Shown: piece after piece, positions 34,877 to 44,163 of the stretch
Layout of the letters: every line of letters begins with the position of its first letter
How positions within the stretch are numbered: position 1 is the first letter of the stretch
Origin: an uncultured Pelagibacteraceae bacterium
GTDB taxonomy: Bacteria > Pseudomonadota > Alphaproteobacteria > Pelagibacterales > Pelagibacteraceae
Direction of reading: 5' to 3'
Length of the DNA: 63,865 nucleotides
Assembly (NCBI GenBank): GCA_902511185.1
Contig: CABXEK010000003.1
Location: forward strand, 1-63,865
The notes under the pieces: model-generated
Told to the model about the DNA's origin: nothing
The model's database searches: none
Seen by the model: the letters and a program-made list of their open reading frames with translations, nothing else
Position numbers and translations under genes: made by a program

Positions 34877-34967
34877 TTTGTAAATTTTGTAAATTTATTT
34901 TTACAATTTTTTTCTTTGATTTACAAGCATTTTTACGAATTTAATAGTAATTGTAAATCTTGTAAAT
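34877..34967. promoter_or_regulatory. Cluster of TTGTAAA octamers, likely RamB-type operators
   Basis: Direct copies: TTTGTAAA at 34877 and 34886 and TTGTAAAT at 34951 and 34960 (each pair 9 bases apart). Reverse-strand copies: TTTACAA at 34900-34906 and ATTTACAA at 34919-34926. The RamB family recognises TTTGCAAA-like repeats, so this is a strong candidate operator between the regulator and the aceA cluster. Confidence 0.7.
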
Positions 34968-34979
34968 TATAAGTTCAGA

Positions 34980-35141
34980 ATGAATAAAAAATTAAATAGT
35001 AATGAAAATGAAGCTCAAATCATAAAAAAAGAGGATTTTGATCAACATAACAGTAGAGGTATCTACATGAGAGATGATCATTGTGATTGGGGTTCTAGTG
35101 GAATGAATGACCTTATTAAGTCTCTAGACGACAATAACTAA
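34980..35141 (+). CDS. Uncharacterised 53-aa protein upstream of isocitrate lyase
   Basis: An acidic-polar soluble protein, from ATG 34980 to TAA 35139-35141. It starts MNKKLNSNENEAQIIKKEDF and has the central HNSRGIYMRDDHCDWGSSG, with one cysteine, then NDLIKSLDDNN. It begins 12 bases after the last TTGTAAA element, so it should be the first gene of the aceA transcript. I recognise no family. Its polar composition and CDWGSSG-like loop look structured, not random. Confidence 0.65.
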   Translation: MNKKLNSNENEAQIIKKEDFDQHNSRGIYMRDDHCDWGSSGMNDLIKSLDDNN

Positions 35142-35197
35142 TTCTTTTCTACTAATTCAATTTTCTTAAAACTACTAACATCATAGGACTACCATTA

Positions 35198-36472
35198 ATG
35201 AGTGCAGAAAATATCTCATACAATCTAAAAAGATTTGCTGGAATAAAACGTGATTACACAGATGATGAAGTTGAGCGTCTTCGAGGTTCAATAAAAATTG
35301 AGTATTCTATTTGCAAAAATCAATCACAAAAGTTATGGAATTTATTAAATTCAGAAGCTTATGTTAACACACTTGGATCATTATCTGGTAACCAAGCAGT
35401 GCAACATGCAAAGGCAGGATTAAAAGCTATCTATCTTAGTGGATGGCAAGTAGCTGCTGATGCAAACACAGCTGGTGAAATGTATCCAGATCAATCTTTA
35501 TATCCATATGATAGTGCGCCAAAATTAGTTGAAACTATGAATAATTCTTTAGTAAGAGCTGATCAAATTCAACATATGGAACTTCAAGATGGTGACATGA
35601 AAAAAGAAAATGCCGTTGATTACATGTTACCTATTATAGCTGACGGTGAAGCAGGATTTGGTGGACCTTTAAACGTATTTGAATTAACTAAAAAATTTAT
35701 AAGAGCTGGTGCAGCAGGAGTTCACTTTGAGGATCAACTAGCTAGTGAAAAAAAATGTGGTCATATGGGTGGTAAAGTTTTAGTCCCTACTGGAACAATG
35801 GTTAAAAACTTAAAATCAGCAAGGCTTGCTGCAGATATAGCAGAAGTACCTTTGATTATTTTAGCTAGAACTGATGCTAATGCTGCAAAATTAATTACAA
35901 ATGATTTTGATGAAAATGATAAACCATTTTTAACAGGTGAAAGGTCACCTGAAGGTTTCTTTTATGTAAAAGATGGAATCGATCAAGCTATTTCAAGAGG
36001 ACTTGCTTATGCACCTTATGCTGATTTAATTTGGTGTGAAACAGCAACACCAAATCTTGCTGAAGCTAAAAAATTTGCAGATGCGATACATGAAAAATTC
36101 CCTGGTAAATTGTTAGCATATAATTGTTCACCTTCATTTAATTGGAAAAAACATTTAAGTGATGATGAGATAGCTTCATTCCAACAAGAAATTGCTAAGA
36201 TGGGTTATAAATTTCAATTCATAACTCTTGCAGGATTTCACACTCAGAACATAGCAATATTTGAACTTGCAGAAAAATATAAGAAAGAAGGAATGGCTGC
36301 GTATTCAAGAATTCAACAACAAGAGTTTTCTAGAGAAAAGGATGGCTATACAAGTGTCAAACATCAAAGAGAAGTTGGAACTTCATATTTCGATGCAGTT
36401 TCAAACACTATTAGTAGTGGAAAAAGTTCAACAACTGCAATGGCAGGCTCAACAGAATCTGAACAGTTTTAA
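35198..36472 (+). CDS. aceA: Isocitrate lyase
   Basis: A 424-residue enzyme of the glyoxylate shunt, cleaving isocitrate to glyoxylate and succinate. The catalytic signature [14 protein letters not shown] has Cys187 within K-K-C-G-H. Other motifs: [19 protein letters not shown] (Mg-binding) and [18 protein letters not shown]. The final 25 residues are Ser/Thr-rich. Malate synthase is not in this window. It lies behind the 53-aa ORF and ends in a good terminator, in front of dmdA. Confidence 0.96.
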   Translation: MSAENISYNLKRFAGIKRDYTDDEVERLRGSIKIEYSICKNQSQKLWNLLNSEAYVNTLGSLSGNQAVQHAKAGLKAIYLSGWQVAADANTAGEMYPDQSLYPYDSAPKLVETMNNSLVRADQIQHMELQDGDMKKENAVDYMLPIIADGEAGFGGPLNVFELTKKFIRAGAAGVHFEDQLASEKKCGHMGGKVLVPTGTMVKNLKSARLAADIAEVPLIILARTDANAAKLITNDFDENDKPFLTGERSPEGFFYVKDGIDQAISRGLAYAPYADLIWCETATPNLAEAKKFADAIHEKFPGKLLAYNCSPSFNWKKHLSDDEIASFQQEIAKMGYKFQFITLAGFHTQNIAIFELAEKYKKEGMAAYSRIQQQEFSREKDGYTSVKHQREVGTSYFDAVSNTISSGKSSTTAMAGSTESEQF

Positions 36473-36501
36473 ATAAAAAGAGATTCCCTCTGATTTTTTT
36501 T

Positions 36502-36527
36502 AATAGCCCTTAACTGGGCTATTTTTT
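36502..36527 (+). terminator. Intrinsic terminator after aceA
   Basis: AATAGCCC / GGGCTATT, 8-pair stem with a TTAACT loop, directly followed by six T. It ends the aceA transcript 30 bases after the stop, so dmdA starts from its own promoter. Confidence 0.88.
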
Positions 36528-36565
36528 AGTTTGATCAATATAAAATGGACTGATAGAGAGCAAAT

Positions 36566-37705
36566 ATGAGTTGTAAAAACTTTGGTTTTGGAACGCAAAT
36601 TAGAAAATCTCCTTATTTTGACTCTACTGTCAAATGGGGTGCGACTGGTTTTTCAGTTTATAATCATATGTATATTCCAAGAGACTTTGGAAGCCCTGAA
36701 CAAAATTTTTGGAACTTAATTGAAAAATCTATTCTTTGTGATGTGGCCGTTGAAAGACAGGTTGAAATTACTGGACCTGACGCTTATAAATTTACACAGT
36801 TATTAACACCAAGAGATTTATCAAAACTTGCTATTGGTCAATGTAAGTATGTTTTAATTACCAATAATGAAGGTGGAATTTTAAATGATCCAGTTTTACT
36901 AAGATTAGATGAAAATCATTTTTGGCTATCATTAGCTGACAGTGATGTTTTGTTATGGGCGCAAGGTGTAGCTTTTAACTCAGGTTTAAATGTACAAATT
37001 AAAGAACCAGATGTTTCTCCATTACAATTACAAGGTCCTACTTCTGGTGAAATAATGGTTAAACTTTTTGGAGAAGATATTAAAGATTTGAAATATTACT
37101 GGTTAAAAGAATACGATTTAGATAGAATTCCTTTAATTGTTTCAAGAACTGGTTGGTCAAGCGAACTTGGTTATGAAATATATTTAAGAGATGGTTCTAG
37201 AGGAAATGAACTATATGAAAAAATAATGTTAGCTGGGAAAGAACATGGTTTACAGCCAGGTCACACTTCATCAATTAGAAGAATTGAGGGTGGAATGCTA
37301 TCATATCATGCTGATGCAGATATCAACACAAACCCCTTTGAGCTAGGATTGGATCGTCTAGTAAGTTTAGATAGTGATATAAACTTTGTAGGTAAAGGTG
37401 CATTACAAAAAATTAAACAAAAAGGTATAACAAGAAAACAAGTGGGTATAGAAATCGATTGTGAACCTTTAAAAGGACCAAATACTACCTTCTGGAAACT
37501 TTCGAAAGATAATATGGAAGTTGGTAAAATTACATCAGCAGTTTATTCGCCAAGACTAAAAAAAAATATAGCTCTAGCTATGGTTTCAGTTGAGCAATCT
37601 GAATTAGGAAATAAATTTAAAGTAACTACAAACGAAGGTACATTTGTCTGCACTGTTGTTGAAAAACCTTTTTACGATCCTAAAAAAAAGATAGCTAATA
37701 GTTAA
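36566..37705 (+). CDS. dmdA: Dimethylsulfoniopropionate demethylase
   Basis: A 379-residue tetrahydrofolate-dependent enzyme of the GcvT fold that demethylates DMSP to methylmercaptopropionate. The N-terminal half carries SAR11 DmdA motifs: KWGATGFSVYNHMYIPRDFGSP, DVAVERQVEITGPDAYKFTQLLTPRDLS, QCKYVLITN and NDPVLLRL, followed by SPLQLQGPTSGEIM and RTGWSSELGYE. The resemblance to DmdA is far stronger than to aminomethyltransferase. It is located after aceA, behind its terminator, and its stop overlaps the convergent ABC permease stop. Confidence 0.92.
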   Translation: MSCKNFGFGTQIRKSPYFDSTVKWGATGFSVYNHMYIPRDFGSPEQNFWNLIEKSILCDVAVERQVEITGPDAYKFTQLLTPRDLSKLAIGQCKYVLITNNEGGILNDPVLLRLDENHFWLSLADSDVLLWAQGVAFNSGLNVQIKEPDVSPLQLQGPTSGEIMVKLFGEDIKDLKYYWLKEYDLDRIPLIVSRTGWSSELGYEIYLRDGSRGNELYEKIMLAGKEHGLQPGHTSSIRRIEGGMLSYHADADINTNPFELGLDRLVSLDSDINFVGKGALQKIKQKGITRKQVGIEIDCEPLKGPNTTFWKLSKDNMEVGKITSAVYSPRLKKNIALAMVSVEQSELGNKFKVTTNEGTFVCTVVEKPFYDPKKKIANS

Positions 37706-38469
37706 GATTTAATATTATAGCCTTTTTTAAGAATAAACGAAACAGCTGTTATACAAATAATCAAGAATACAATCATTGAACTGATACTTTTCCAAACATT
37801 AAAATCAGCTACACCATAAAAAGAAAATCTTAAACTATCAATTAGATAAACTACTGGATTAAAATAAGATATTGTTTGCCAAAAAGGTGGTAGCATATCA
37901 AGGGAGTATAAACTTCCCCCTAAAAACACCATTGGTGTGATTACTAATGATGGGATGATAGACATTTGTTCAAAGTTTTTACTAACAACTCCAATTAAAA
38001 ATCCAAATAATGCAAAAGTAAATGAGACTAAAACTAATAGAAATATCATTAATATTGGATATTTGACAGTTACATCAGCAAAAAATGTTGCTGTAATAAA
38101 AATTACCGTTCCAACCATTAATGTTTTGGTAGCTCCTGCTCCAACAAAAGCGAGAACTGTTTCAAGTGTTGAAATAGGTGCTGCTAAAATTTCGTTAATT
38201 GTTCCGTTAAATTTTGGAAAAAATATTCCGAATGAAGTATTACTTATTGATTGAGTTAATAGAGTTAACATTAATAGACCTGGAACAATAAACGATCCGT
38301 AACTAACACCATCAATTTTTTCAATATACCCTCCAATAACTGAACCAAAAACCACAAAATATAATGATGTAGATATTACTGGTGATAGAATAGATTGACC
38401 AATTGTTCTTATAAACCTATTCATCTCATGAACATAAATCGCTTTGAACCCGTAATAATTAAATTTCAT
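37702..38469 (-). CDS. ABC-2-type transporter permease
   Basis: A 255-residue ABC-2 permease with six helices, of the YadH/NodJ-like class. [14 protein letters not shown] (about 57-71), [24 protein letters not shown] (the conserved cytoplasmic motif) and the final helix are typical. The ATPase 3' of it on the same strand overlaps by eleven bases. Substrate unknown: lipid, polysaccharide or drug export. Stop overlaps the dmdA stop on the other strand. Confidence 0.86.
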   Translation of the reverse strand: MKFNYYGFKAIYVHEMNRFIRTIGQSILSPVISTSLYFVVFGSVIGGYIEKIDGVSYGSFIVPGLLMLTLLTQSISNTSFGIFFPKFNGTINEILAAPISTLETVLAFVGAGATKTLMVGTVIFITATFFADVTVKYPILMIFLLVLVSFTFALFGFLIGVVSKNFEQMSIIPSLVITPMVFLGGSLYSLDMLPPFWQTISYFNPVVYLIDSLRFSFYGVADFNVWKSISSMIVFLIICITAVSFILKKGYNIKS

Positions 38470-39394
38470 TATTTTCCTTTACCAAATTAACAAATATTTT
38501 CTCCAGAGTGCTTTGTTCTGTTTTTAAATCTTTTAATTTTAATCCAGTATCTTTCAAATCTTGTAATAAATCAGTAATACCAGTTTTTTTAGCCTGTACA
38601 TTATAAGTGTAAATTAAAGATATATTCTCTTTACCTATTTCAAGACTGTATTTTAGTAAATTTTCAGGAATTTTTATAATTTTTTCTTGTAATTCTACAG
38701 TCAACTTTTTATGGCCCATTTTCTTGATTAATTCTTTTTTATCTTCAACAATAATAATTTCACCTTGATTAATAACAGCTACACGGTCAGCAATAGCTTC
38801 AGCTTCTTCAATATAGTGTGTTGTTAAAATAATTGTAACCCCAGTTTTTCTAAGATCATCAACAACCATCCACATGTCTCTTCTAAGTTCTACATCTACT
38901 CCAGCTGTAGGCTCATCCAAAAATAGTATTTTTGGTTCGTGAGATAAAGCTTTAGCAATTAAAACTCTTCTCTTCATTCCACCAGATAATTGTCTAAGTC
39001 TTTGATCTTTTTTATCCCACAAACTTAAATTTTTTAAAATTTTTTCAATATGTTCTGGCTTAGGTGCTTTTCCATATAACCCTCTAGAGTAAGAGACTGT
39101 ATCAAAGACTGTTTCGAAAGATTCTAAATTTAGCTCCTGAGGAACAAGTCCTATTATTGATCTTGTCTCTCTATAATCTTTTATAATATCAAAATTACCT
39201 ATTGTTACACTGCCACCAGAAGGCTTAACAGTTCCACAAATAATACTAATTAAACTTGTTTTACCAGCACCATTAGGTCCAAGCATTGCAAGAATTTCAC
39301 CTTGTTTTACTTCAAGGTTAACATTACGTAGGGCTTTAAAGCCATTGTCATAAACTTTAGATAGATTGTTAATGGTTATTTGATTATTTGACAT
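38459..39394 (-). CDS. ABC-2-type transporter ATP-binding protein
   Basis: A roughly 311-residue ATPase (start at ATG 39394; a longer start at 39418 adds nine residues). Walker [11 protein letters not shown]-loop, signature [17 protein letters not shown], Walker [13 protein letters not shown] and [11 protein letters not shown] are clear, of the multidrug/DrrA-type. The C-terminal 90 residues form the accessory domain seen in this class. Pairs with the permease that follows. Confidence 0.88.
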   Translation of the reverse strand: MSNNQITINNLSKVYDNGFKALRNVNLEVKQGEILAMLGPNGAGKTSLISIICGTVKPSGGSVTIGNFDIIKDYRETRSIIGLVPQELNLESFETVFDTVSYSRGLYGKAPKPEHIEKILKNLSLWDKKDQRLRQLSGGMKRRVLIAKALSHEPKILFLDEPTAGVDVELRRDMWMVVDDLRKTGVTIILTTHYIEEAEAIADRVAVINQGEIIIVEDKKELIKKMGHKKLTVELQEKIIKIPENLLKYSLEIGKENISLIYTYNVQAKKTGITDLLQDLKDTGLKLKDLKTEQSTLEKIFVNLVKENNEI

Positions 39395-39463
39395 GTGATC
39401 AACCATATATAGGGACAAATTGTTTGATTACAATAAACTAAAATTTATCCTAAATATACGACT

Positions 39464-39832
39464 ATGAAAAAATTTTTAATACTTGTATTTTTTATATTAG
39501 CATTAAACACACAGGTAATAGGAAAAGAAACAACTTTCAAAAAAGAGTTATTTGAAAAAGCTCTATTGGATGGAAAGGTTGTAGTAGTAAGTTCATGGAT
39601 TAAATATTGCACGTCTTGTGCTAGTCAAATGAAAATATTAAATAAAGCAAAAAACAATTTTGACAATATTGTATATTTTACTTTTGATGTAACAAATAAA
39701 GAAATTGCTGAATTATTTAACGTGCAATATCAAACAACGCTCTTAATTTTTAAAGATAATAAAGAAGTTTATAGAAGTATTGGTGAAACAACCAAAGAAC
39801 TAATTTATGATGCTTTAAAAGCTTCAATATAA
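39464..39832 (+). CDS. Secreted thioredoxin-like protein
   Basis: A 122-residue periplasmic thioredoxin-fold protein with signal peptide MKKFLILVFFILALNTQVIG. The active-site-like CTSC (in KYCTSCASQ) and the strand FDNIVYFTFDVT then VQYQTTLLIFKDNKEVYRSIG are like the C-terminal domain of DsbD or TlpA-like reductases. It would support disulfide reduction or cytochrome maturation outside the cytoplasm. It ends two bases before the convergent symporter gene. Confidence 0.78.
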   Translation: MKKFLILVFFILALNTQVIGKETTFKKELFEKALLDGKVVVVSSWIKYCTSCASQMKILNKAKNNFDNIVYFTFDVTNKEIAELFNVQYQTTLLIFKDNKEVYRSIGETTKELIYDALKASI

Positions 39833-39833
39833 A

Positions 39834-41276
39834 TCAATTTTTTTTTAATTTCAAAATCATCGCAGGAAGAAATGTTGCTACAACAAAAGATAGAAATAAT
39901 AAAGATTGTGAAATAAATGGAGAGAATAATTCTTTAGATATTAATACTCCAACCAATAAACTTTTTGAAAAATCTGGAAATGGAAATAAAAGAAAACCAC
40001 CAATTAATCCAACAATAATCGCAACATAAGCTGCTCTTTCGTTAACATCTTTATTGTAAAAACTATAAAAAACTGTGTAAACGAAGGCACAACAAAATAA
40101 ATCAGCCAACAAAAATAAATATAAAATATCAAAACCTTTTGATGCAATAAAGAATGAAACTAAAGATATTATAATAATAAAATATTTTGAAAGTTTTAAA
40201 TAATCAGTTTTTTTATTTAAATTAAATGTAGCTTTTCCATCGACAACGAAAAGACTTGAAATTGCATTAACCAAAGTATCTACTGTTGAAATTGTTAGTG
40301 CCAATCCAAGTGTAATTATTAGTAGTGATAAAGTTTCTGTTTGTTCTTTTAATAATAAAGTAAAAAAACCTAAGTCAGGTCTTTGACTAGGATCCATAGA
40401 AAAAGATACCATTCCAGTAAATCCCATAAAAAAGACTATTGGAATAATTATAAAAAAAGAAATTAATAAACTTTGTTTAAGAATTTTATAATTTTTCGCA
40501 GCATAAACTCTTTGCCAATTTCCCTGATGAAATAAATTAGTTGCTGCTACTGCAATAAAAAAAGTTAGTCCAGCTGTATAACTCGGAATATAAGAGCTAC
40601 TTAGTAATTGTGGATTTTTCTGCTTAATATATTCAAATGAAAAAGTATTTCCTGTGTAAGATAAAATATAAAAGATTGAAATTAGTAAAAGAATACCAAT
40701 GACAATCATTTGAATATTATCTGTAAATATAGATGCTCTTAGTCCTCCATATAACGTATAAGTGAGTGTTGCTAACAAAACTATTAATGCCGTTACCCAT
40801 AATTCTGTACCTGAAATATAATTTATTAATACTGCAACTGCAGTAACTTCAGCACATAAAAATATGAACATATAAAATATGGTCATTAATAAGATTAGTT
40901 TAAATAAACTCTTTCCAAATTTTTTTCTCATAAATTCGATCAACGATGATCCTTTTGGAAATTCAGTTCTAATTTTTTTTCCTAAATAGATTAAAAAAAT
41001 CATTGGAAAAGCTGTACCTATTGCATAGCCTATTACGGCACCCATTCCACCCCATGTAGCTGCTGCAGCTGGACCAAATAAAATCCACGCTCCCAATGCG
41101 GAGGCAACTAAACTTGTTGTTAATGAAAACAATCCTATGTTTCTATTAGCTGTAAGATAATTGTTTATACCTTTGAATTTTTTTGAATGATAAAGGCCTA
41201 AAACTGTAAATATTAAGCTTATAACTATAACTAGTGATAAAGATGTTGATTGACTTATAAAGTATGTTTTATCCAT
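39834..41276 (-). CDS. thiV: Sodium:solute symporter, thiamine-precursor uptake (ThiV-like)
   Basis: A 480-residue SSS-family protein with about thirteen helices. GSSLIEFMRKKFGK-type loop and the SSS sodium-motif blocks TLTYTLYGGLRASIFTDNIQMI and GLALTISTVDTLVNAISSLFVVDG (the S-T sodium-site residues) are clear. A TPP riboswitch precedes the start. SAR11 SSS transporters behind TPP riboswitches have been named ThiV and proposed to import the thiamine precursor HMP. This fits well; substrate is inference from the riboswitch. Confidence 0.88.
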   Translation of the reverse strand: MDKTYFISQSTSLSLVIVISLIFTVLGLYHSKKFKGINNYLTANRNIGLFSLTTSLVASALGAWILFGPAAAATWGGMGAVIGYAIGTAFPMIFLIYLGKKIRTEFPKGSSLIEFMRKKFGKSLFKLILLMTIFYMFIFLCAEVTAVAVLINYISGTELWVTALIVLLATLTYTLYGGLRASIFTDNIQMIVIGILLLISIFYILSYTGNTFSFEYIKQKNPQLLSSSYIPSYTAGLTFFIAVAATNLFHQGNWQRVYAAKNYKILKQSLLISFFIIIPIVFFMGFTGMVSFSMDPSQRPDLGFFTLLLKEQTETLSLLIITLGLALTISTVDTLVNAISSLFVVDGKATFNLNKKTDYLKLSKYFIIIISLVSFFIASKGFDILYLFLLADLFCCAFVYTVFYSFYNKDVNERAAYVAIIVGLIGGFLLFPFPDFSKSLLVGVLISKELFSPFISQSLLFLSFVVATFLPAMILKLKKN

Positions 41277-41279
41277 TTT

Positions 41280-41348
41280 TCTCCCTTTCTGAATTACCGG
41301 ACAGGTTCTTAGGGTTTAATCTCAGTCTGTTAAGACACCCCTTTGTTA
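41280..41348 (-). ncRNA. TPP riboswitch upstream of thiV
   Basis: On the minus strand the sequence shows the conserved TPP-aptamer pieces in order: AAAGGGGTG, CTGAGA, ACCCTAAGAACCTG, CCGGTAAT and AAAGGGA. It ends immediately before the thiV start. The 3' GGGAG doubles as the likely ribosome-binding site (GGGAG, four bases, ATG), so TPP binding could directly block translation. Confidence 0.92.
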
Positions 41349-41386
41349 ATTTAATATTATAAATTTGTGTACATTGAAAGCTTTAT

Positions 41387-41476
41387 TTACAACAAATGTT
41401 TTTCAATTAAATAGTATAGCGTAAAGATTATTAATGATGCACAAATAATTATAAAAACTTTTTCTTGATTGCTCAT
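41387..41476 (-). CDS. 29-aa single-helix membrane peptide
   Basis: Frame from ATG 41476 to TAA 41387. Product MSNQEKVFIIICASLIIF continues as one membrane helix and ends IEKHLL. The ATG overlaps the TGA of the upstream 98-aa gene (ATGA), a classic translational-coupling arrangement, which raises its credibility. No family. Confidence 0.5.
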   Translation of the reverse strand: MSNQEKVFIIICASLIIFTLYYLIEKHLL

Positions 41477-41769
41477 GATTGTTGGCCTTTATGATTCATT
41501 ATTTCAATCATGCATTGAGTTGCATATTCTCGCCATTCTGCAGAACTTTTACTTTTTAAACCATCTAAGTGAACTCGATTACTTTGAATATCATCTTTAT
41601 GTTTAAGCTTATCAGCACCATTAAGATTAGCTTCCATACTTTTTAAATTTGTCTCCATTGCATGTATCCAGTTTTTTCCTAATTCTAAACATTTAGCATC
41701 ATCTTTTTCATCACAAATTTGTTTAAAAAAATTAAAAATAACATCATCAGTTTTAATTGAGGTATTCAT
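41473..41769 (-). CDS. Uncharacterised 98-aa helical protein
   Basis: A soluble, mostly helical protein with three cysteines (ICDEKDDAKCLELGKNW near residues 18-32, and CMIEIM near the end) and the run MEANLNGADKLKHKDDIQ. No signal peptide. It starts at the last base of the pentapeptide-repeat gene upstream and overlaps the 29-aa ORF downstream, forming a three-gene cassette in front of the TPP riboswitch. I do not recognise it. Confidence 0.75.
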   Translation of the reverse strand: MNTSIKTDDVIFNFFKQICDEKDDAKCLELGKNWIHAMETNLKSMEANLNGADKLKHKDDIQSNRVHLDGLKSKSSAEWREYATQCMIEIMNHKGQQS

Positions 41770-42278
41770 TATTTATTACAAACACCGATTGAACCAGGAC
41801 CGCATATTTCGCCACTTGTCCAAGTTGCTCCAATTAAATTAGCACCCTCAAAGTTTGCATTTGTTATATTTGAGGATGTAAAATTAGCCTCCATAAGATT
41901 TGAATTTTGAAAATTAGCCTCGATTAAGGTGGCTCCCATGAAATCAACTCTTGTTAAGTTTGAGCTTGTAAAATTTGTTTTTTCAAAATTAGCTCCGATT
42001 GAAATTGTTTCATATAGGTTGGCTCTTACAAATGTTGACTCGGGAAAAGTTCCAAATGAAAGATTTGAATTCATCATAATACTCTTATCAAAATTTACTT
42101 GGATAAAGCTAGCAAATGAAAGATTGGAATTTGGAAGATAACTTCCTTGTAAATCTTGAGCGTCAGAAAATCTACAATTTGAATAATCTACTCCATCAGT
42201 TAAAGGGTCGTCACAAGCTGCATTAGAATTGGTTAAAAAAAATATACTAAATAACACTATTAGAATTATTTTTTTCAT
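41769..42278 (-). CDS. Secreted pentapeptide-repeat protein
   Basis: A 169-residue secreted protein. Start at ATG 42278 (MKKIILIVLFSIFFLTNSNA signal). The mature part is built of A(D/N)LxX repeats, e.g. NLSFASF, ANLYETI, ANFEKTNF, ANFQNSNLMEANF, forming a right-handed quadrilateral beta-helix, with cysteines near the ends (CDDPLTDG, CRFSD, ICGPGSIGVC). The longer frame to 42365 lacks a signal and overlaps an oxidoreductase gene. Function unknown, probably structural or binding. Confidence 0.85.
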   Translation of the reverse strand: MKKIILIVLFSIFFLTNSNAACDDPLTDGVDYSNCRFSDAQDLQGSYLPNSNLSFASFIQVNFDKSIMMNSNLSFGTFPESTFVRANLYETISIGANFEKTNFTSSNLTRVDFMGATLIEANFQNSNLMEANFTSSNITNANFEGANLIGATWTSGEICGPGSIGVCNK

Positions 42279-42333
42279 TAATAAAGCTAACAAAAAAATT
42301 GCGTCAAAACAATGGATCTTTATTGGGTAATCT

Positions 42334-43368
42334 TTAAATTTTAACTTTTTTTCCATTTTTTGCACTTTTGGTTATTGCTGCAAAAATTTTGAGAGAGATT
42401 AAACCATCATTTCCACTCACTTTTGGTTTAACTTTTTTTGTAACTACATCAGAAAAATGGTCAATTTGATTTACCAAAGTATGGTCATCTTTTTTATTTT
42501 TATCTTTATTAACAAATATCTTATTCCACCAGCTTCTTTCTTTTTTATAAAACCAATATTTAAGATTAGGAAACTGTAATGATCCTTTGGTTCCCCCAAT
42601 CATATAAGCAGATTGACTAGTAATTGGGTAAGCAGGATTTTCTCCCGCTGTTAATTCGTAACTCCACGGTGACACTATGGTATCTGATAAATTTAAGGTA
42701 CAAAGTGCCCCTGAATTAAAAATTAAACTTATTGTAGCTGTATCCTCTACTTGAAATTTTCTAGTTTTATTTGTTGTAAATGCTTGAACATATTTTATTG
42801 ATCCTAATAAATAACAAATCATATCAATATCATGAACCAAATTGATTCCTAAAGGACCTCCACCTTTACTAACTCTCCATTTTTCTTTGTAGTATGCTTT
42901 ATGCTTATATAACCAACATAAAACATTCGCTGAAACAATATTGCCTAATTTACCTTTACTAATAATGTCTTTTACTTTTGATACTATTGTATTGTGTCTT
43001 CGGTGATATCCAATCAATAGTGGTGTTTTGTTTCTATTGGCACTAGATATAATTTTTTTTGCCGATTTAATATTATCTGAAATCGGTTTTTCTAATAAGA
43101 CAGGAATTTTATTTTTCAAAAAACTTACAGTGTGTTTTTCGTGTAATTGATTAGGTGTAGCAACTATAACAGCATCTAGCTTTTTTGAATTTAAAAGCTC
43201 TGATACATTTGAATACAAAGGAATTTTATATTTTTTTGATAAATTTTTAGCATTATTACTAATATCTACTATTGAATGAAGATTTGCTTTTTTTGATTTT
43301 GATATAGCTTTTATGTGCTGAAGACCCATTAAACCAGTTCCAACGATTGAAATATTTATTTTTCTCAT
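42334..43368 (-). CDS. Gfo/Idh/MocA-family oxidoreductase
   Basis: A 344-residue NAD(P)-dependent sugar/polyol oxidoreductase. N-terminal ISIVGTGLMGLQHIKAI (about 4-21), the EKP loop LLEKPISDNIKSAKK (about 91-105) and the H-D-I-D-x-I-C segment NLVHDIDMICYLLG define it. It follows the SDR gene and the glucose-type transporter on the same strand, so it probably acts in the same sugar pathway. Substrate unassigned. Confidence 0.85.
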   Translation of the reverse strand: MRKINISIVGTGLMGLQHIKAISKSKKANLHSIVDISNNAKNLSKKYKIPLYSNVSELLNSKKLDAVIVATPNQLHEKHTVSFLKNKIPVLLEKPISDNIKSAKKIISSANRNKTPLLIGYHRRHNTIVSKVKDIISKGKLGNIVSANVLCWLYKHKAYYKEKWRVSKGGGPLGINLVHDIDMICYLLGSIKYVQAFTTNKTRKFQVEDTATISLIFNSGALCTLNLSDTIVSPWSYELTAGENPAYPITSQSAYMIGGTKGSLQFPNLKYWFYKKERSWWNKIFVNKDKNKKDDHTLVNQIDHFSDVVTKKVKPKVSGNDGLISLKIFAAITKSAKNGKKVKI

Positions 43369-43397
43369 CCTTTTTGTTTTTATAAACTCTAGTATGA

Positions 43398-44159
43398 TTA
43401 AGCTATTCCAGCATCTACTACAAAACTTTGTTTTGTGCAGCCTGAAGATTGGTCAGATGATAAAAATAAAACCAATTTAGAGACATCTTCTGGCTTTAAT
43501 TGACGTTTTAACGCTTGGCTATCTAAGATAAGTTTTTTATATTTTGGTGTTAACCAGTGTTTAATTTGTCTTTCAGTGGCAATTGAACCAGGAATTACTG
43601 AATTAGTTCTTATGTTGTATTTTCCAAATTCTTGAGCGAAGGACCTTGTTAAACCAACTACTGCTGATTTAGCAGTTTCATAAACCACTTTATCTCCCTC
43701 TCCTAACATCCATGAAACAGAACTTAAATTTACGATTGAGCCTGATTTAATTTTTTTCATTCCTTTTACAACTGATTGCGCAGCAAAAAAATAATGTTTT
43801 AAATTAATATTCATTCTATTATCCCAATATTTTTCATCTACTTGATCAGTACTGTGTCTATCGTCATTCGCAGCACTATTTACTAAACAATGAATTGGTC
43901 CTTTTTTAGTTATTATGTTTTTAATTATCTTTTGTAATTTTTTTACATCTAAAATATTACATTCAATAAAGTTGGGAGCTTTTAATTTTTTTTTTTTAAT
44001 ACTTTTAATTAATTTATTTGAAGCTTTAACATCTATATCAATAAAATAAACTTTGCTATTTTGTTCACAAAAATGTTCAACAATCGATGCACCAATTCCT
44101 GAACCACCACCTGATATAAATACTCTTTTATTTTCTAGATCTAAATATTTAACTTTCAT
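43398..44159 (-). CDS. SDR-family oxidoreductase
   Basis: A 253-residue short-chain dehydrogenase. Start at ATG 44159 (MKVKYLDLENKRVF); the longer frame overlaps the ABC ATPase end. Cofactor motif FISGGGSGIGASIVEHF, NAG replaced by NSAAND, and catalytic Ser/Tyr/Lys in SGSIVNLSSVS and VYETAKSAVVGL. Probably oxidises a sugar or polyol imported by the adjacent transporter. Confidence 0.85.
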   Translation of the reverse strand: MKVKYLDLENKRVFISGGGSGIGASIVEHFCEQNSKVYFIDIDVKASNKLIKSIKKKKLKAPNFIECNILDVKKLQKIIKNIITKKGPIHCLVNSAANDDRHSTDQVDEKYWDNRMNINLKHYFFAAQSVVKGMKKIKSGSIVNLSSVSWMLGEGDKVVYETAKSAVVGLTRSFAQEFGKYNIRTNSVIPGSIATERQIKHWLTPKYKKLILDSQALKRQLKPEDVSKLVLFLSSDQSSGCTKQSFVVDAGIA

Positions 44160-44163
44160 TTTT

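Noticed and set aside
36479..36565. Glycine riboswitch before dmdA
   Set aside because: SAR11 uses such switches for other genes, but here only the aceA terminator and a short leader are visible; no aptamer motif.
42279..42365. N-terminal extension of the pentapeptide protein
   Set aside because: The extension overlaps the 3' end of the oxidoreductase gene; the internal Met opens a good signal peptide.
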